A stretch of 64,000 nt of DNA from Phallusia mammillata (GCA_003260075.1 QLIY01000062.1:62001-126000), one strand, 5' to 3'; positions 12,101 to 23,700 are shown, counted from the first letter of the stretch. Translations and numbers: made by a program. Notes: generated by a model from the letters alone, not told the origin.

Positions 12101-13681
12101 TACGTCTATTTGGGCCGTAATTTTCACTATTAATCTTAAAAAGTATTTTTAAAGAAATGAAATATTTTTGAATTTTTTATTTCAGCAGTCCAACCTTAAA
12201 AACGTCTTCCCTAGAAGCAACGTTGTACTTTCAAAACTATTTATAAAAAGGACAACCCAAGAACTGCAATATTTATTAATTTGTTTTTACAGAACCTGAA
12301 CACTTTTTTCACAGGAGTAGCACAGAAGGTAATTGACCAGATAGCGTATCTCCACCGACGAGCATTTGGAAAAATTCACACCCTCAGTCGTGGTGACATC
12401 ACGCTCGTTGTACGTAACATAAATCACCCAACCGGAACCAAAGCCCTTCCAGTCCTCTGTCCTGTGTTACCAGGTAAAAACAAATGTTACTCCCAAAATA
12501 TTGGAGTGCCCTTAGATGGCTACACTAGCCAATATACCCTATGTCTTGCCAACAGCTGCACTGATGAGACTTGTAGGTTGAAACACTCTGCACTGTCTGC
12601 AGCTTACTCAGAAACAAATGTGCTTGAAAAATGTTAAGAAAAAAATAAACTTGTTAAAAAAAGTCCATGAAACTTAAACTTGCTAATAGAGATCACAGCC
12701 CATTGAAGGCGCTATACCGAATCAGCCGGTCACCAAGCATTCACCACCATATGGCAAGGCGTAGGCTAGAAAAATCTAGCCTGCGGTGGGATTCGAACCC
12801 ACGACAGGAGTCTTTCCGGGACTTGCCAATAGAGAGTCACGAATCTAATCCCCAAGCAAAACCACTCTTGAAAGTCATGTTTTGTAGTCTTAAATGCTTA
12901 CTGGTTTAAATCATGGTACGTCAGGCCTATTGAAGGTGTCATACAGAATCACCAAGCATTCACTCATAACAAAACGAAGGCCAGAAAATCTAGCATGCGG
13001 TGGAAAACCACGACAGAAGTCTTTCCGGGTCTCGCTTTCCACCCAATGAGCTACACAGGCTTAGTGTTGAGCCCGTTGAAAGTCAAATCACAAGCCCACC
13101 TTCAATAGGCCTGGCGTACCATGATTTATACATCAATGTGCCCTGATCGCTGGTCTGCATAAACGCTTCGCGGCTTATCCCAGCTGTAAATTTATATTCA
13201 TATTAAATACTTCCTGGTTTATTTAGATCCCGCTGGGATGCACCCGGTCTCAGTGCCCTACACAAAACGTAACTCCACCGAACTACGTGTAAAAGGTCCA
13301 GATCGACCAGAGGGTTTAAACGGAAAACCACCAGTCACACTTTCCCTGGTAATGCCCCATCCGAACACCGCTACGAGCCAGGGGGCGACAACTCGTTCCA
13401 ACTTACTCCATCACATGGGCAGATCGAGCTCGAGCACGCCCCCTTCTGATGACACGCCCACAAATATTGGTTTTGGCCCAGACGCTGGAATGGGACTCGG
13501 CGTGGCCTCTATGCATTCGCCTGAAGTATCAAGTGAAGATTATTATCAGACTGATTCAAATGAGCCAATCCAATTGGACGATGACAATAAAGTTGCTCCT
13601 TACGTCAGCTTCGCTAGCTTTGACGAGGAGGCTTGGATGAAACTACGCACTGCGCGAAAAGATAGCAAAAGCATTAAGTAA
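7041..13681 (+). CDS. TAB1: TAB1, TAK1-binding PP2C-like pseudophosphatase
   Basis: TAB1 binds and activates the kinase TAK1 (MAP3K7) in TGF-beta and innate immune signalling; its PP2C-like domain is inactive in vertebrates. Exons, phases checked: 7041-7246, 7916-8147, 8888 to the spacer (see below), 9428-9533, 9863-10006, 11072-11200, 12315-12473, 13227-13681. The PP2C-like domain starts with SWTDDLPQCQLSDVGVASN and runs through YGVFDGYDGSR, ERLPAELLLGQL, GDYGVKGGY, GFLVLMSDD and DITLVVRN. The extreme C-terminus has APYVSFASFDEEAW, matching the vertebrate TAK1-binding motif (PYVDFAEF). The ATG at 7041 is the first in frame after an upstream acceptor-like tract. Exon 3 is damaged: it occurs twice (8888-9025 and 9036-9153) around C10, then runs into a 36-base C run. 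About 16 residues after LYV (the ANVGTNRALL region of the family) are missing. The 3' ends of exons 6 and 8 are also duplicated next to C runs. Confidence 0.95.
8498..8728. mobile_element. hAT-type MITE in TAB1 intron 2
   Basis: The ends CAGGGCTTTTCAGACT and AGTTTGAGAAGCCCTG are imperfect inverted repeats. The flanking 8-mers CTTTATAG and GTTTATAG match at seven of eight positions, as expected for an hAT target duplication. The interior has repeated GGGTCGC motifs and no coding capacity. Confidence 0.75.
9026..9189. other. Duplicated TAB1 exon 3 bounded by C10 and C36 runs
   Basis: C10 (9026-9035) is followed by a second copy of exon 3 sequence that differs from the first by a few silent-type changes, then by C36 (9154-9189). 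Both copies stop at the same codon for LYV. This fits two allelic contig ends placed side by side, with the end of the exon lost in the gap. Confidence 0.8.
10080..10378. mobile_element. MITE with long terminal inverted repeats (TAB1 intron 5)
   Basis: The left arm (about 10080-10143) starts CATACCTCATGGTAGG and contains CATTTAGCTAATTTT and AGGTAGTGCAAAGTGC. The right arm (about 10318-10378) is its reverse complement with some mismatches and ends CTGTGAGGTATG. Arms are about 60 bases. No coding capacity is visible. Confidence 0.7.
11347..11387. repeat. Second copy of the TAB1 exon 6 3' end
   Basis: The 41 bases from AATGATATCACACGAGC to the donor repeat 11160-11200 and follow an 11-base C run (11336-11346). 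The intron sequence after it also repeats 11201-11335 with substitutions and indels. Best read as a false haplotype duplication. Confidence 0.75.
11643..12090. repeat. Duplicated intron segments around two C10 runs (TAB1 intron 6)
   Basis: The segment beginning near 11668 (ACAAGCTTGTGGGCTACAAG) recurs at 11905 after C10 (11893-11902). The segment at 11798 (ATGTGGCCTTCATATCACTG) recurs at 12028 after C10 (12018-12027). The GATGATGTCATGAGC / TCGAAACGTT motif suggests that a SINE-like repeat underlies this intron. Confidence 0.65.
12491..12605. repeat. Dispersed repeat family A copy (TAB1 intron 7)
   Basis: It matches the family A fragment at 5215-5311 through TGGCTACACTAGC and CAGCTGCACTGA, and extends to CACTCTGCACTGTCTGCAGC. 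No coding function is inferred. Confidence 0.6.
12690..13130 (-). repeat. Two tRNA-derived SINE copies in TAB1 intron 7
   Basis: On the minus strand the first copy contains a B-box-like GTGGGTTCGAATCCCACC (complement of 12784-12801). The second copy (about 12905-13110) contains an A-box-like GTGTAGCTCATTGGGTGG (complement of 13041-13058). Both share CACCAAGCATTCAC and TCTTTCCGGG blocks. The same body appears near 28880-29205. These are tRNA-like heads on a longer repeat, not a functional tRNA gene. Confidence 0.65.
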
Positions 13682-14028
13682 CTATACGCTGCTTATATAG
13701 TGTGCACTTGCTATTCCCCTCTGCCCATGGACTATAAGTAAGAAGTGAAGGTTGTGGTTCTCAACTGGTGTTTTATCGACCACTAGAGGTTCATGGTGAC
13801 TTTTTGGCTGGTCCACAGGACGTTAATTCCCCCCCCCCTGGATGAAACTACGCACTGCGCGAAAAGATAGCAAAAGCATTAAGTAAAGCTGCTTATATAG
13901 TGCACTTGCTATTCCCCTCTGCCCATGGACTATAAGTAAGAAGTGAAGGTTGTGGTTCTCAACTGGTGTTTTATCGACCACTAGAGGTTCATGGTGACTT
14001 TTTGGCTGGTCCACAGGACGTTAATTAT

Positions 14029-14457
14029 TAGTGATGGGACGAGTACCCGGTACTCGGTACTCGGTATCGATGGTATCGAACAATTTCGGTGGTATCGATA
14101 CTCGGTATCGAAATATTTTGTCTCAGTTTTCGATACCAACGTGCGAGTACCGAAGGCCGATTTACACCATAAGAATACGGGCAACTTTATGACAATATTT
14201 GCTTCGTACAGCACAAAATGGGGAAAATAGTTCCGCCAGGTTACGTATATTTTTTTCGCTATCACGTGGTGATTAGATTTTTCGGCATATGTGTGTGCAA
14301 GCCTGTACCCCGACCATGGCAGATAAATTAGACAGTGATATTCAACTAAGCACAACACTATACTTAAGTAATCGTACTCGGTATCGAAGGTATATACCTG
14401 TGGTACTCGTACTCGGTATCGGTACTCGCTTCAAAACCTGGTATCGTCCCATCACTA
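14029..14457. mobile_element. hAT-type MITE with perfect 8-bp TSD
   Basis: The element begins TAGTGATGGGACGAGTACC and ends GGTATCGTCCCATCACTA. It is flanked by TTAATTAT at 14021-14028 and 14458-14465. The interior is built from GGTACTCGGTATCG-like subrepeats and has no transposase. Confidence 0.9.
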
Positions 14458-14761
14458 TTAATTATATTTGGTCAGAAACAGGAAATATTTGCATCTAATT
14501 TATTGAAAATTCAAGACGAAAAAAACTTGTCCAAGTGTTTGGCAATTTGTTGTTAGCTGTCAGTTATTTGATATCACTTGAAATTTTGGATATCTTTTAA
14601 GCCAATATGCTTGTTGTGACTGTTTTCATTCTCCTTACTTAAAAGTGGACTGGTACACGATATCCATTTAATTGAACTGGTGGCCCATGGTCTGAAACGA
14701 GTTGAGAACCACCGCGTTGGTAGAACTCTTAACACTGGAATTTGGCTTGCTCCCGGTTTGG

Positions 14762-14875
14762 TAGGTGGCGCAACGGAGCACAGGCGTTTATGGTGCTGAC
14801 TCAGCAATCATTCTTACTATAAACCCAAATTGCATAAACGCCTATGCTCCGTTGCGCCACCTACCAGAAATTCCC
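14762..14875. mobile_element. Palindromic element with inverted arms of about 31 bp
   Basis: The left arm GTAGGTGGCGCAACGGAGC continues to GGCGTTTAT. The right arm is its reverse complement and ends GCGCCACCTAC. The spacer is about 45 bases. The arm motif GGTGGCGCAA also occurs in the inner arm of the element at 10080-10378, so this is probably a related short MITE. Confidence 0.7.
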
Positions 14876-16017
14876 AGACCGAGCGCAAGCCAAAGTCCAG
14901 TGTTAGTAGCTCTACCCACTGCGTTAGGGCTCGCAGCCTTGTCTGATATACGTTTTGGGGTAAATTTCAGATTTTGAATTTCGAAGCCCTTGAGATATTC
15001 AAATGCGTTGAAATCAAAAAATTCTTTCAGTACGGTAACAGTATTGAAATCCACTAATTGATGGACAAATAGTAAGGAGGGTAAAGTATTGTCTGTACCA
15101 TTCACCCATATATCACGTTTTTACACAAGGTGTAGCCTAAATTTTAGTCGAAAAAGTGGGATGATTTTACGACAATACCAAGTCAATTCTCGCTTTGTTT
15201 TTAAGTCTGTAATACCATCCTTACATACCGAAAGCGGATTTTTAACCAGATCTGTGCAATAAATTACAGCGAATTTCGACAAACTAAAACTGTATTCAGT
15301 CTACACAATTTATAACACGGCGCCTGATTTAATTGGAAAAAGCACGTAGCTTGATAGAAACCAGTTTTGCAACATGTTGTTGCTGTTTGGTAATTTATTT
15401 TGTCAAGATCAAATTTAATCAGAAACATTCACATGTGACTGGATGTGTATCGTTTTTATTTATTTGTGTTGTGTCAAAGAACTAACATTACGGTGCAGCA
15501 TTCCATGGGGGGGGGGCTTAATCAGAAACATTCACATGTGACTGGATGTGTATCGTTTTTTATTTTATTTGTGTTGTGTCAAAGAACTAACATTACGGTG
15601 CAGCATTCCATATTTGTGTTTTATCCGGCGTTGACCACCATCCTATCCATTAAATGCACTTACAACACATTCAATATCGTGTATGTTGTTTTGTGAATCG
15701 CGCAAAATACAACTTCCAAACAGTTTTTATCAAGAGAGATCAATCTGATGCACGAACCGCAGTGAGAAATGGACCTACAAATGAAAAACTTTTTTCTATA
15801 GCCGCAAAAACTGCATTGTTATGTTTAACGACCATTTAATAACATTTTAATTAGGTACATACCAAGAAAATACTTTGGCTTTTTCTGAATGCCTGTCTTG
15901 TGCATTACAAAGCTTTGTAAAATTTGGTAAATCTTATTGTTTATACTCGGCTGATTTGGAGGTTCGTTTTTGACAAATTCGTTTCATTTGCTACGCTGGT
16001 AAAAGTTTGGTCTAGGT

Positions 16018-16504
16018 CAGTGCTCTTCAACCGGTGTGCACAAAATATACATGGGGTGCACCAGTACGAAAAGGTATACAAGGGTGTATCACAAACTTTT
16101 AATGAACCAATAATATTTGACTTTCAAGATATTAGAAAAAAGATGTAGGTTTTAACTTATGTATAACCCAGGTAAATTTTAAATTTTTTAATGGTTTATC
16201 CCCATGTCTAGTTTAAAAGTGTCTGTGTTGCATTCAGGTGATGTTAGGATATTGAGTGTTGTTTTTTTCGCCGATGTTTCATAGAAAACTCGCGAACATA
16301 TGCTTGGAGTTAAATTGACAAGAGGATATGCATAACGATTTTTCATGTCGCTTTTTATCTCAATTTACCTTTTAAGTAAACAGGGTGCATGAGTTTGTCA
16401 CAACAACTTTAGGGGGGGGGGCTATGTAGTAGCCTACTACTAAACATTCCATTTTCATGTGTGGCGAGCTAGGGGGGGGGGGTAAAAAAGGTTGAAGAGC
16501 ACTG
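16018..16504. mobile_element. hAT-type MITE with perfect 8-bp TSD
   Basis: The terminal repeats CAGTGCTCTTCAACC and GGTTGAAGAGCACTG are exact inverses. GTCTAGGT flanks both ends (16010-16017 and 16505-16512). Two G runs inside (16412-16421 and 16472-16482) are probable gap spacers; TATGTAGTAGCCTACTACTA after the first recurs near 16592. Confidence 0.88.
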
Positions 16505-16829
16505 GTCTAGGTTGTTGTTGCTTGTTGATTCTAACCTGATCAATCCACACAGCAGTAGCATAAAATATATCGTTTGGCACTAAGAACTCTGTAGTAGCCT
16601 ACTACTAAACATTCCATTTTCATGTGTGGCGAGCTAGGCAAATATGACTGGACAACCACAGAATAGCACTTGTAAGTCCACGTGACAGACGTAGCGATGG
16701 ACACAGCAGCTAAACGTTGAAACTCTTTTTTATTTTATTAATTTTTTACGGGGTTCGAACCAGTAGTGCGATTAAAATTTTTTGTCAGCCGGTTCTGTTA
16801 CAGAAAGTCCATCGACAGGGGCAGGAACT

Positions 16830-17225
16830 TGGCCGAACGGTCTAGGGCGCCTGACCCACATACAGACATAAAAAACCCAGATCGGGATTCGTCCCCGGGA
16901 GAGTCCTGGGTTCGAACCCCTAATAGTGGTCATAACTTTTAGTTGGATTCACTCAAGTTTCACCCTTACAGCCCCGAATATTTAGTTTTAGTTTTACCAT
17001 TTTCTTAGGACAAAAATACAGCCCCTAATGTACTGANCACCGACAGTAACCAGTAATGCTAACAGGTTCGCTGATCTCATAAAATTTCGTGAGACCGTGG
17101 TTCTATAGAAACGGTGCGAACCGGCTGAATCCCACCATGGTTCAAACCCAAGCGCTCCCCGGGTCGATTTCCGATCAGGGTTTTTTATGTCTCCATGTGG
17201 ATCAGGCGCAACTGATCATTTGGCC
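16830..17225. repeat. Inverted pair of tRNA-Leu/Ser-like SINEs
   Basis: On the plus strand, 16830-16920 has an A-box-like TTGGCCGAACGGTCTAGG and a B-box-like GGGTTCGAACCCC. Its middle block (GCGCCTGACCCACATACAG to ATAAAAAACC) recurs in reverse complement at about 17150-17212. The sequence does not fold as a complete tRNA with a clear acceptor stem, so it is called a tRNA-derived SINE. Confidence 0.6.
16921..17037. other. Exact 116-bp copy of a TAB1 intron segment ending at an n
   Basis: Bases 16921-17036 are identical to 8360-8475 in TAB1 intron 2, and the identity stops at the ambiguous base 17037. It interrupts the SINE region. An identical copy in this diverged setting suggests wrong gap closure or a very young repeat. 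Confidence 0.75.
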
Positions 17226-17438
17226 AGTTTCTACTGCAATAATGAATAAAAGTAATTGTCGAAACGTAGTCATGTTTTATATTGTACACAAATACTGGCT
17301 CTGATTTTTTTGCTAAGATTATTCAAAACCGTTTTTTAAATGTTAAATCATTTTCAAAGCGATAATTTCATTGACACAGAACATAAATTAGATTAATTCA
17401 ATATCACCAACTCATGGAAACCGCTTAGCTAAAAAAAA

Positions 17439-17498
<60 letters not shown>
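17439..17498. other. 60-base G run, probable gap spacer
   Basis: Exactly 60 G lie between unrelated flanks 226 bases before the first DNMT3 coding exon. The same exact length recurs at 29366-29425 and 34279-34338. Confidence 0.8.
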
Positions 17499-17501
<3 letters not shown>

Positions 17502-17723
17502 GCCCGCATTTTTCCAACTTATAGAGATCTTATTAATCAGCTACGATTTCCATATTTGCCGGTTTCGCGCCTCTTGGCGTTTTTATTATATTTTGCTATT
17601 GCTTCTTATTTTTTTTCTGTTATCTGTTTGTTAAGCTGCGGGAAAAAGCAGAGTCGTCCTATTTCGCGTTCTTGTGTTTTTCCTGTTTTGTTTTAATTTT
17701 GTTATCATCTACCTCAATGAAAT

Positions 17724-20700
17724 ATGGGAAAAGATTCTACATCTGAGTGCATTGTAATATCTTCATCATCCGAGGTATGTAACAAAATTAGTAAAAGCAA
17801 ACAAAAATCACGAATTAAGCAAGAACTATTACTAGTTGAGTATGTTGAGATGTAATGCTAATTGTTATTGTGCAACTTACTAAAGATCCACACAGTGATC
17901 AAATAAGTAATGTAAAAGATGCCTTTTAATTTTTGCATTTTTTTAAGGGTGACACTAAAACGCTGAATGGGCGGGACGTCGCGGAAACCGCTAAATAGCG
18001 GGTAAATTGCTGACGGTTAGTGCTATTAGGGTTGGGTTGAGGTTTAATAATAGTGTATAAATCAAAAAATGTCCCTGCCTAAAACTTATTCAGCTGTTTC
18101 TTGACATTCAGCAAAAATGCTTGGGCGGGAAGTCTCCCTCGGCAGCTGAATGTTTCCCTCGGTCGCGGAATGTATCCGGCGGAATTATTTTTAATGATTT
18201 TCTATTATAAAACCATATCCCAACCTTAATAGCACTAACCGTCAGCAATTTAACCCGATATTCAGCGGTTTTTACGACGTCCCCCACCCATCTCCCGCTC
18301 GTCCCGCCCATTCAGCGTTTTAGTGTCACCCTTTTTTAATTCTGTGTGCTCGACTTAGTACAGGTGCATTTTACTGTTCTAGCTGTTATAAAATAAACGA
18401 TATGCAATGTTTTGTTTGTGGGCTGTATGTGGTTTGCCCGGTTTAGGGTTTTATTAACCTAAGCATGCTCTCAGCCAAAAAAGTAATAAACCAATGCAAA
18501 CAAACCAGTCTGCAAAACATGGCAGTTCCCGACAAGATCTCGGGCATGCAGGACCAACATGTCCCGCATGTGTGCGTGCCTGACTTGCCAGTTTGTGTAC
18601 AAGGCCAATTTCAGCAGGCGCAAAGCAAGTTAGAGATAAGATAGTCCAATTAAATGCCTTTGGTGCAAAATTTTCGTATGCAAACATAAAAAATTGACAT
18701 GCAAAAAAAATCACTCATGCGCCTGCCTCATTCTGCAGACTGGCAAACAAGTCATTACTGCATTCAATCTTGTAACAAAGTTTTTTGTTTGTTTAGTCCG
18801 AAGGCGAATCAGATTTGTATGACTTTTCGCAAAAATGGAAAAGAAAGCCATTTCCAAATGTGGATGTATCTAAGGATCGAATCCCTTCCCCACTAAAAAC
18901 TCTTCCCACATTTGGATGTAACAGACCTACAAAATGTGCAATTGTTACACCACTACCAAGACCAGCAGTGGTTGACAGCCCAAAATGGGTAAAGCGGGAA
19001 GATTCAATTGATAAAATTGTTGATACATTAAGAAAGGAGTTTGGAAATAAAAATAAAAAGGCAAAATGCAAAAAGAAAATGTGTAGAGCATCAAACAAAA
19101 GCTCACATAAAAAGAAAGTAAACAGCTCCATGGAATCATGTAATAGTCCAAGAAAATTAAGAACACGAAGCTCATCAAGCGTCAGCATCTCAAGTCCATA
19201 TGCTGGAAGTGAAGAAAAACGGGTAAGCCCTATATTTAATGTATGATACACACATTTGTCAACAGTATTGACTTAAAAAATGCCATATGTTTAACAAGTT
19301 TTACTTTGCTTACCAACTAAAAATACAAGCCCAGGTTTTCCAGAATAAAATGTGTAGATTAAATCCAGTTCTTAAACTCAAACCTATATACATATATTAA
19401 AGTTGTGCGGCCCGCAGAGACGATTAGATTTCAAATGTTCTGGCAAACGAGTCCAATTTTTATATTTTTTTAAACAGATTAGTGCGCCCGGTGCTATTTT
19501 TCTGCGACCTGACAATATGCTGCTAGAATCAAATCCGAATTTTTGTAGTATGGCATTTTTGGTATCAGCCAAAAGTAAAATCACCTTGTGTTATATGAAG
19601 GTGCGGCTGCGATCTAATCATCGCAATTGTATTTGGCCCCACAGTGACAAAGGTGGGGGGGGGGGTTAGACGTTATCACAGATTTCTCTCCAATTAAGTC
19701 ACTTCGAGCAAGATCAATTTAGCTCTAATATTTACTGCATGTTTAATTTGCTCTTCATATGACAATCATGGCCTTACTCTTTTCCCATGGGGTGGGTCAT
19801 TTGGCATGAATACTTCAGAGGTTTAGGAAATATGTTTATATGTCCATAATATTTTAATATAGATTTGTTAGTCATATGTTCTTTCCATAAAATTCATAGC
19901 AAGTTACAATAGCAGTGCATTTTCAAAACTTTCAACTCAAATCTATGTTGCAGAAAAAGCTTGGTTTGCGTAGTATGGTAAAACCTGCAACTCCAGTTAA
20001 GCATTCAAACAAAACAGCAAAGCGCTGCAGAAGAATTCTTGACACAACTACTGAGAGTGAAAGTGAACCCCATAAATGTACTCCAACTTTAAAGAAAAAG
20101 GTATGAAATGCTTCATTTTTTTAGAGGACACCGATATTACTACATTCTTTGTTTTGTTAGGCTAAAAAGAAGAACAAACTCAGCTTAACAAGCTTAACTG
20201 GATTAGGGATTGGTATGGATTGCAGTACAGAGGTGATGAGAATTGAAAAAAGAACTTGTGTGGCATAATTCCTTAATCAATTTTCAATGTCAGGTTTAGT
20301 TGAATTGTTTTGCCATTAACACTTAACCAGTGTGTCCCAACCAGGGAGGAATTAAATTTCAATTTTTGAGGGGAGGAATTTACTTTGATTTGTACATGTG
20401 GTTTGTAAATGGACACTTTATCTCTAGGAATATAACATGTAATGTTAAAAATCCAAATCTTAAATGAACTTTGTATGGTTCAGCATGTACTGTGTAGTCT
20501 ATTAGGAAGGTTTTGAATTGTTAGAAATTCGATGATAAAGGTTGTGTACCACAACCACTGTACTAAACTGAGGGGGGGGGGGAAAATCCAAATCTTAAAT
20601 GAACTTTGTATGGTTCAGCATGTACTATGTAGTCTATTAGGAAGGTTTTGAATTGTTGGAAATTCGATGATAAAGGTTGTGTACCACAACCACTGTACTA

Positions 20701-23700
20701 AACTGAACTATGTTTTAGCCCAATAATTTTTACTATGCCTAAACAGGCAGATACCATATCTCATGCTTGCCATTATAAGGGACAGGACAGATGGGAATAT
20801 ATATACTTGGTAAAAGGTAACCTACACACCTTAACTATCCTGATAATAAACAAACCAGTGGCTGACCAATGCCCAAGACAAAGATAGGGCTGGTTAAGCA
20901 AATGTATGGTTAAAAATGCTGACCAATAACGAGCCTATCATTAGCAACAAGTCCTTATCATTTCATTTTTGTTCTAAATAGACAGAAAATGAATGTGACA
21001 ACAGTTTCGAAGGTGAGGAATCAAAACAACTGTCACAAGATGTTTTGACAAACAAAAGAGCCAATTTGCAAAAGGTGAAAAGACATGAACTTTCACTTGA
21101 AGGTATGATTTTTAATTCTTTTACCAAGCAGTTTTATGTAACTATCTGAATAGGTGATTATCTTGTTTGCAACCAATGGGTTTGTAAGTAATATTACAAT
21201 AAGAGCTCACAATAATGGCTCCTTAGGCTTCATTGTGTAACAATGGGTTGGACAACTTGTGTGTTACATAGACTTTGGGATTGGGTACATCAATATTGTT
21301 GATACAATTACACTTTACCAAAGTAAATTGTGCTTGTTGTGTTTTTGCTGTTATGGAGTTGGATGTTTTACAATTAGTAATTAAGCTAAATGTAATAATT
21401 TACTATTTTTGGTGTAATTGTAATGTAACTGACACTTCTTAAATATGTGTCATTAAAATCATAATTAGCACACAATTTTCCTAAAACACTCCTTAAATTA
21501 CCTTTATTACATACTAAATACGACTATTTGTGATATGTAGTTGTAACTTGTAAGTGAATGTCATTTCCAGGAATAATTATGTTAAAATGTTTTTAGGGCA
21601 TAGTAATTGTGATGTAATATAATTTAACTAAAATCATGTAAATCCCCTTTGTTTCAGATGTATGTCTATCATGTGGTACAACAGACAATATCAAAGCCAA
21701 ACATCCCCTGTTTGTTGGTGGTTTGTGCGCAGAACATCACTCAATGTTTCAAGAGTGGTATTTCCAAAAAGACCAGGTATGCATCTTTCAAATAAGTTTT
21801 AGTGTGAAATTGTGCTAGTACTGATTTACTGTGCATCGTGTTTATAGCAGTGGTTCTCAAACTTTTTAAACATGTGGCGCAGTACAAAACAAATATTGTT
21901 TCTGCAGCACACTTTGCAGGTCAACCACACAAAGTTGTCAATAGAAAATATATTTCAGATTTGGGGATGGTTTTTTTACAAATAAGTAAGGTCCTTAGAC
22001 ATTGGCTGATTTTTCAAAAAACGCCAGAAATTGATTGCATAAATAGCGAAAATTTTGAGACACACTAGGAAATTTCTCACAGCACACAGTTTGAGAATCA
22101 CTGGTTTATAGCATAACACAGTGAGGGGGGGGGGGATGGGTTTTTTACAATAAGTAAGGTCCTTAGACATTGGCTGATTTTTCAAAAAATGCCAGAAATT
22201 GATTGCATAAATAGCGAAAATTTGGAGCACACTAGGAAAGTTCTTGCGGCACACAGTTTGAGAATCACTGGTTTATAACATCACACAGTGAATTGCTCAT
22301 TGGGATGTATTCTATCCAGTGTTGTTTTGCATGTATGTTCTTACATGATATGTTATACAATGTAGGATGGATATCAAGCTTATTGTGCAATTTGTTGCAT
22401 GGGATGTCAGGTTATACTTTGCGATAAACCAGGTTGTCGAAGGTAAGAAACTTTTTTCATCACCGATGATTTCACATCACTGTTTTTTCCCACTTTTCCA
22501 AAAATTTAGTCATTTCCTTCTGTTATGAAATTGGTCTTCTTTAATTAAAACCTTAATCTAACATGAAAAAACGTGTTTTTAAATGCATGCATTTTTGTAG
22601 GTGTTACTGTTCAGATTGTATTGATTTGTTGGTTGGTGCCAAGCAATACGAAAAGGTGTCAGCTTTAAAACAGTGGCTCTGTTACCTATGTTCTGAAAGG
22701 ACAGGTCTCCGTGACAGTCTGCTAAAAACACGTTCAAATTGGCAGGACAACTTGCAAAATTTTTATCAGTCCACTAAGGAAACTGCTAGTAAATATGTAA
22801 GTTGGTATTATTAACGAATAAAATATTGCAAACATGTTTTCCATGCTAAAGCAAAAAAAAAATATTGCTCTTTCAGGGATTTTATTTTAAACTATTGACA
22901 TTTTAAGGTTTTATACCAGATGTCTTTATCAGGATAATGGCATAACATAAAGCATGTTTCTACAAGGCAACTAAAGATAAGAAATTGGTGTTATGGCATT
23001 CTCCTGATAAAGGCGTCTGTTACATTGAAACATTCATTGTTTATGACAAAAGTGCTGAGAGAAGAATATTTGTTTATAGCACTTTGCCTTGCAGCAACAG
23101 CTTTTTTATGCTAATGCTATGTTTACCGTTTTTGCATGTAAATATATATAAATATGATATCAACCAATGAGCCAACGATCAACTAACACCATAGCACTTA
23201 TTGTCCCAACAAGGTATTACTTACACGATATTTGACAAACTTTAAAATAATGCAGCCCATCGCTCCTGTCCCAAAGTTTTTATCTCCGAGAAAACGGAAA
23301 CCGATTCGTGTTCTTTCTTTATTCGACGGAATAGCCACTGGACTGGTTGCTCTTAAAGAACTGGGGCTTGAGGTGAGTTTAATTTTTAAGAGACTTCAAC
23401 CGCTTAATCCAATAAAATAAAAGTTACTGAAAAATAAATAAGGATTGTGTTGCATGAACTGAATTACACTAATACAAATATCCTAAAAACTATGTTTCGT
23501 AGTGTGTGACGTTACTACGTGCTAAGCTGTGACGCTACGATATTTTTTTGGCAGATTGGCAAATTTGTGGCATCTGAAATAGACGAGGACGCGATTCGTT
23601 TGGTCCAGAATCGACATTCAGAAGTCGTCCATATTGGTGACGTCACAAAATTAACGGACGCTGACGTCAAAAAGTTGGGTCCATTTGACCTAGTGATGGG

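Larger units (their letters stand above)
5171..13838. other. Group of C-run spacers (left block)
   Basis: Runs start at 5171 (10), 5312 (80), 9026 (10), 9154 (36), 10812 (10), 11336 (11), 11893 (10), 12018 (10) and 13829 (10). All are C on the plus strand. The 11-base run can be explained by one neighbouring genuine C. Confidence 0.8.
13682..17723. other. Spacer between TAB1 and DNMT3
   Basis: No conserved coding exon was recognised. The region holds a duplicated TAB1 tail (13839-14020) after C10 at 13829-13838, hAT-type MITEs at 14029-14457 and 16018-16504, a perfect-arm palindrome at about 14762-14875, a duplication around G10 at 15507-15516, a pair of inverted tRNA-like SINEs (16830-17225), a single n at 17037 and a 60-base G run at 17439-17498. 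Missing upstream DNMT3 exons in the gaps cannot be excluded. Confidence 0.55.

Noticed and set aside
12784..12835. A minus-strand tRNA gene in TAB1 intron 7
   Set aside because: Only the B-box half is well kept and the sequence belongs to a dispersed repeat body; called a SINE.
13829..14020. A second TAB1 terminal exon or pseudogene
   Set aside because: It is a near-identical repeat of the TAB1 tail and 3' flank directly after C10, consistent with a false duplication.
16830..16925. A functional tRNA-Leu or tRNA-Ser gene
   Set aside because: A and B box-like motifs are present, but no complete acceptor stem or anticodon arm could be drawn, and an inverted relative lies 250 bases away.
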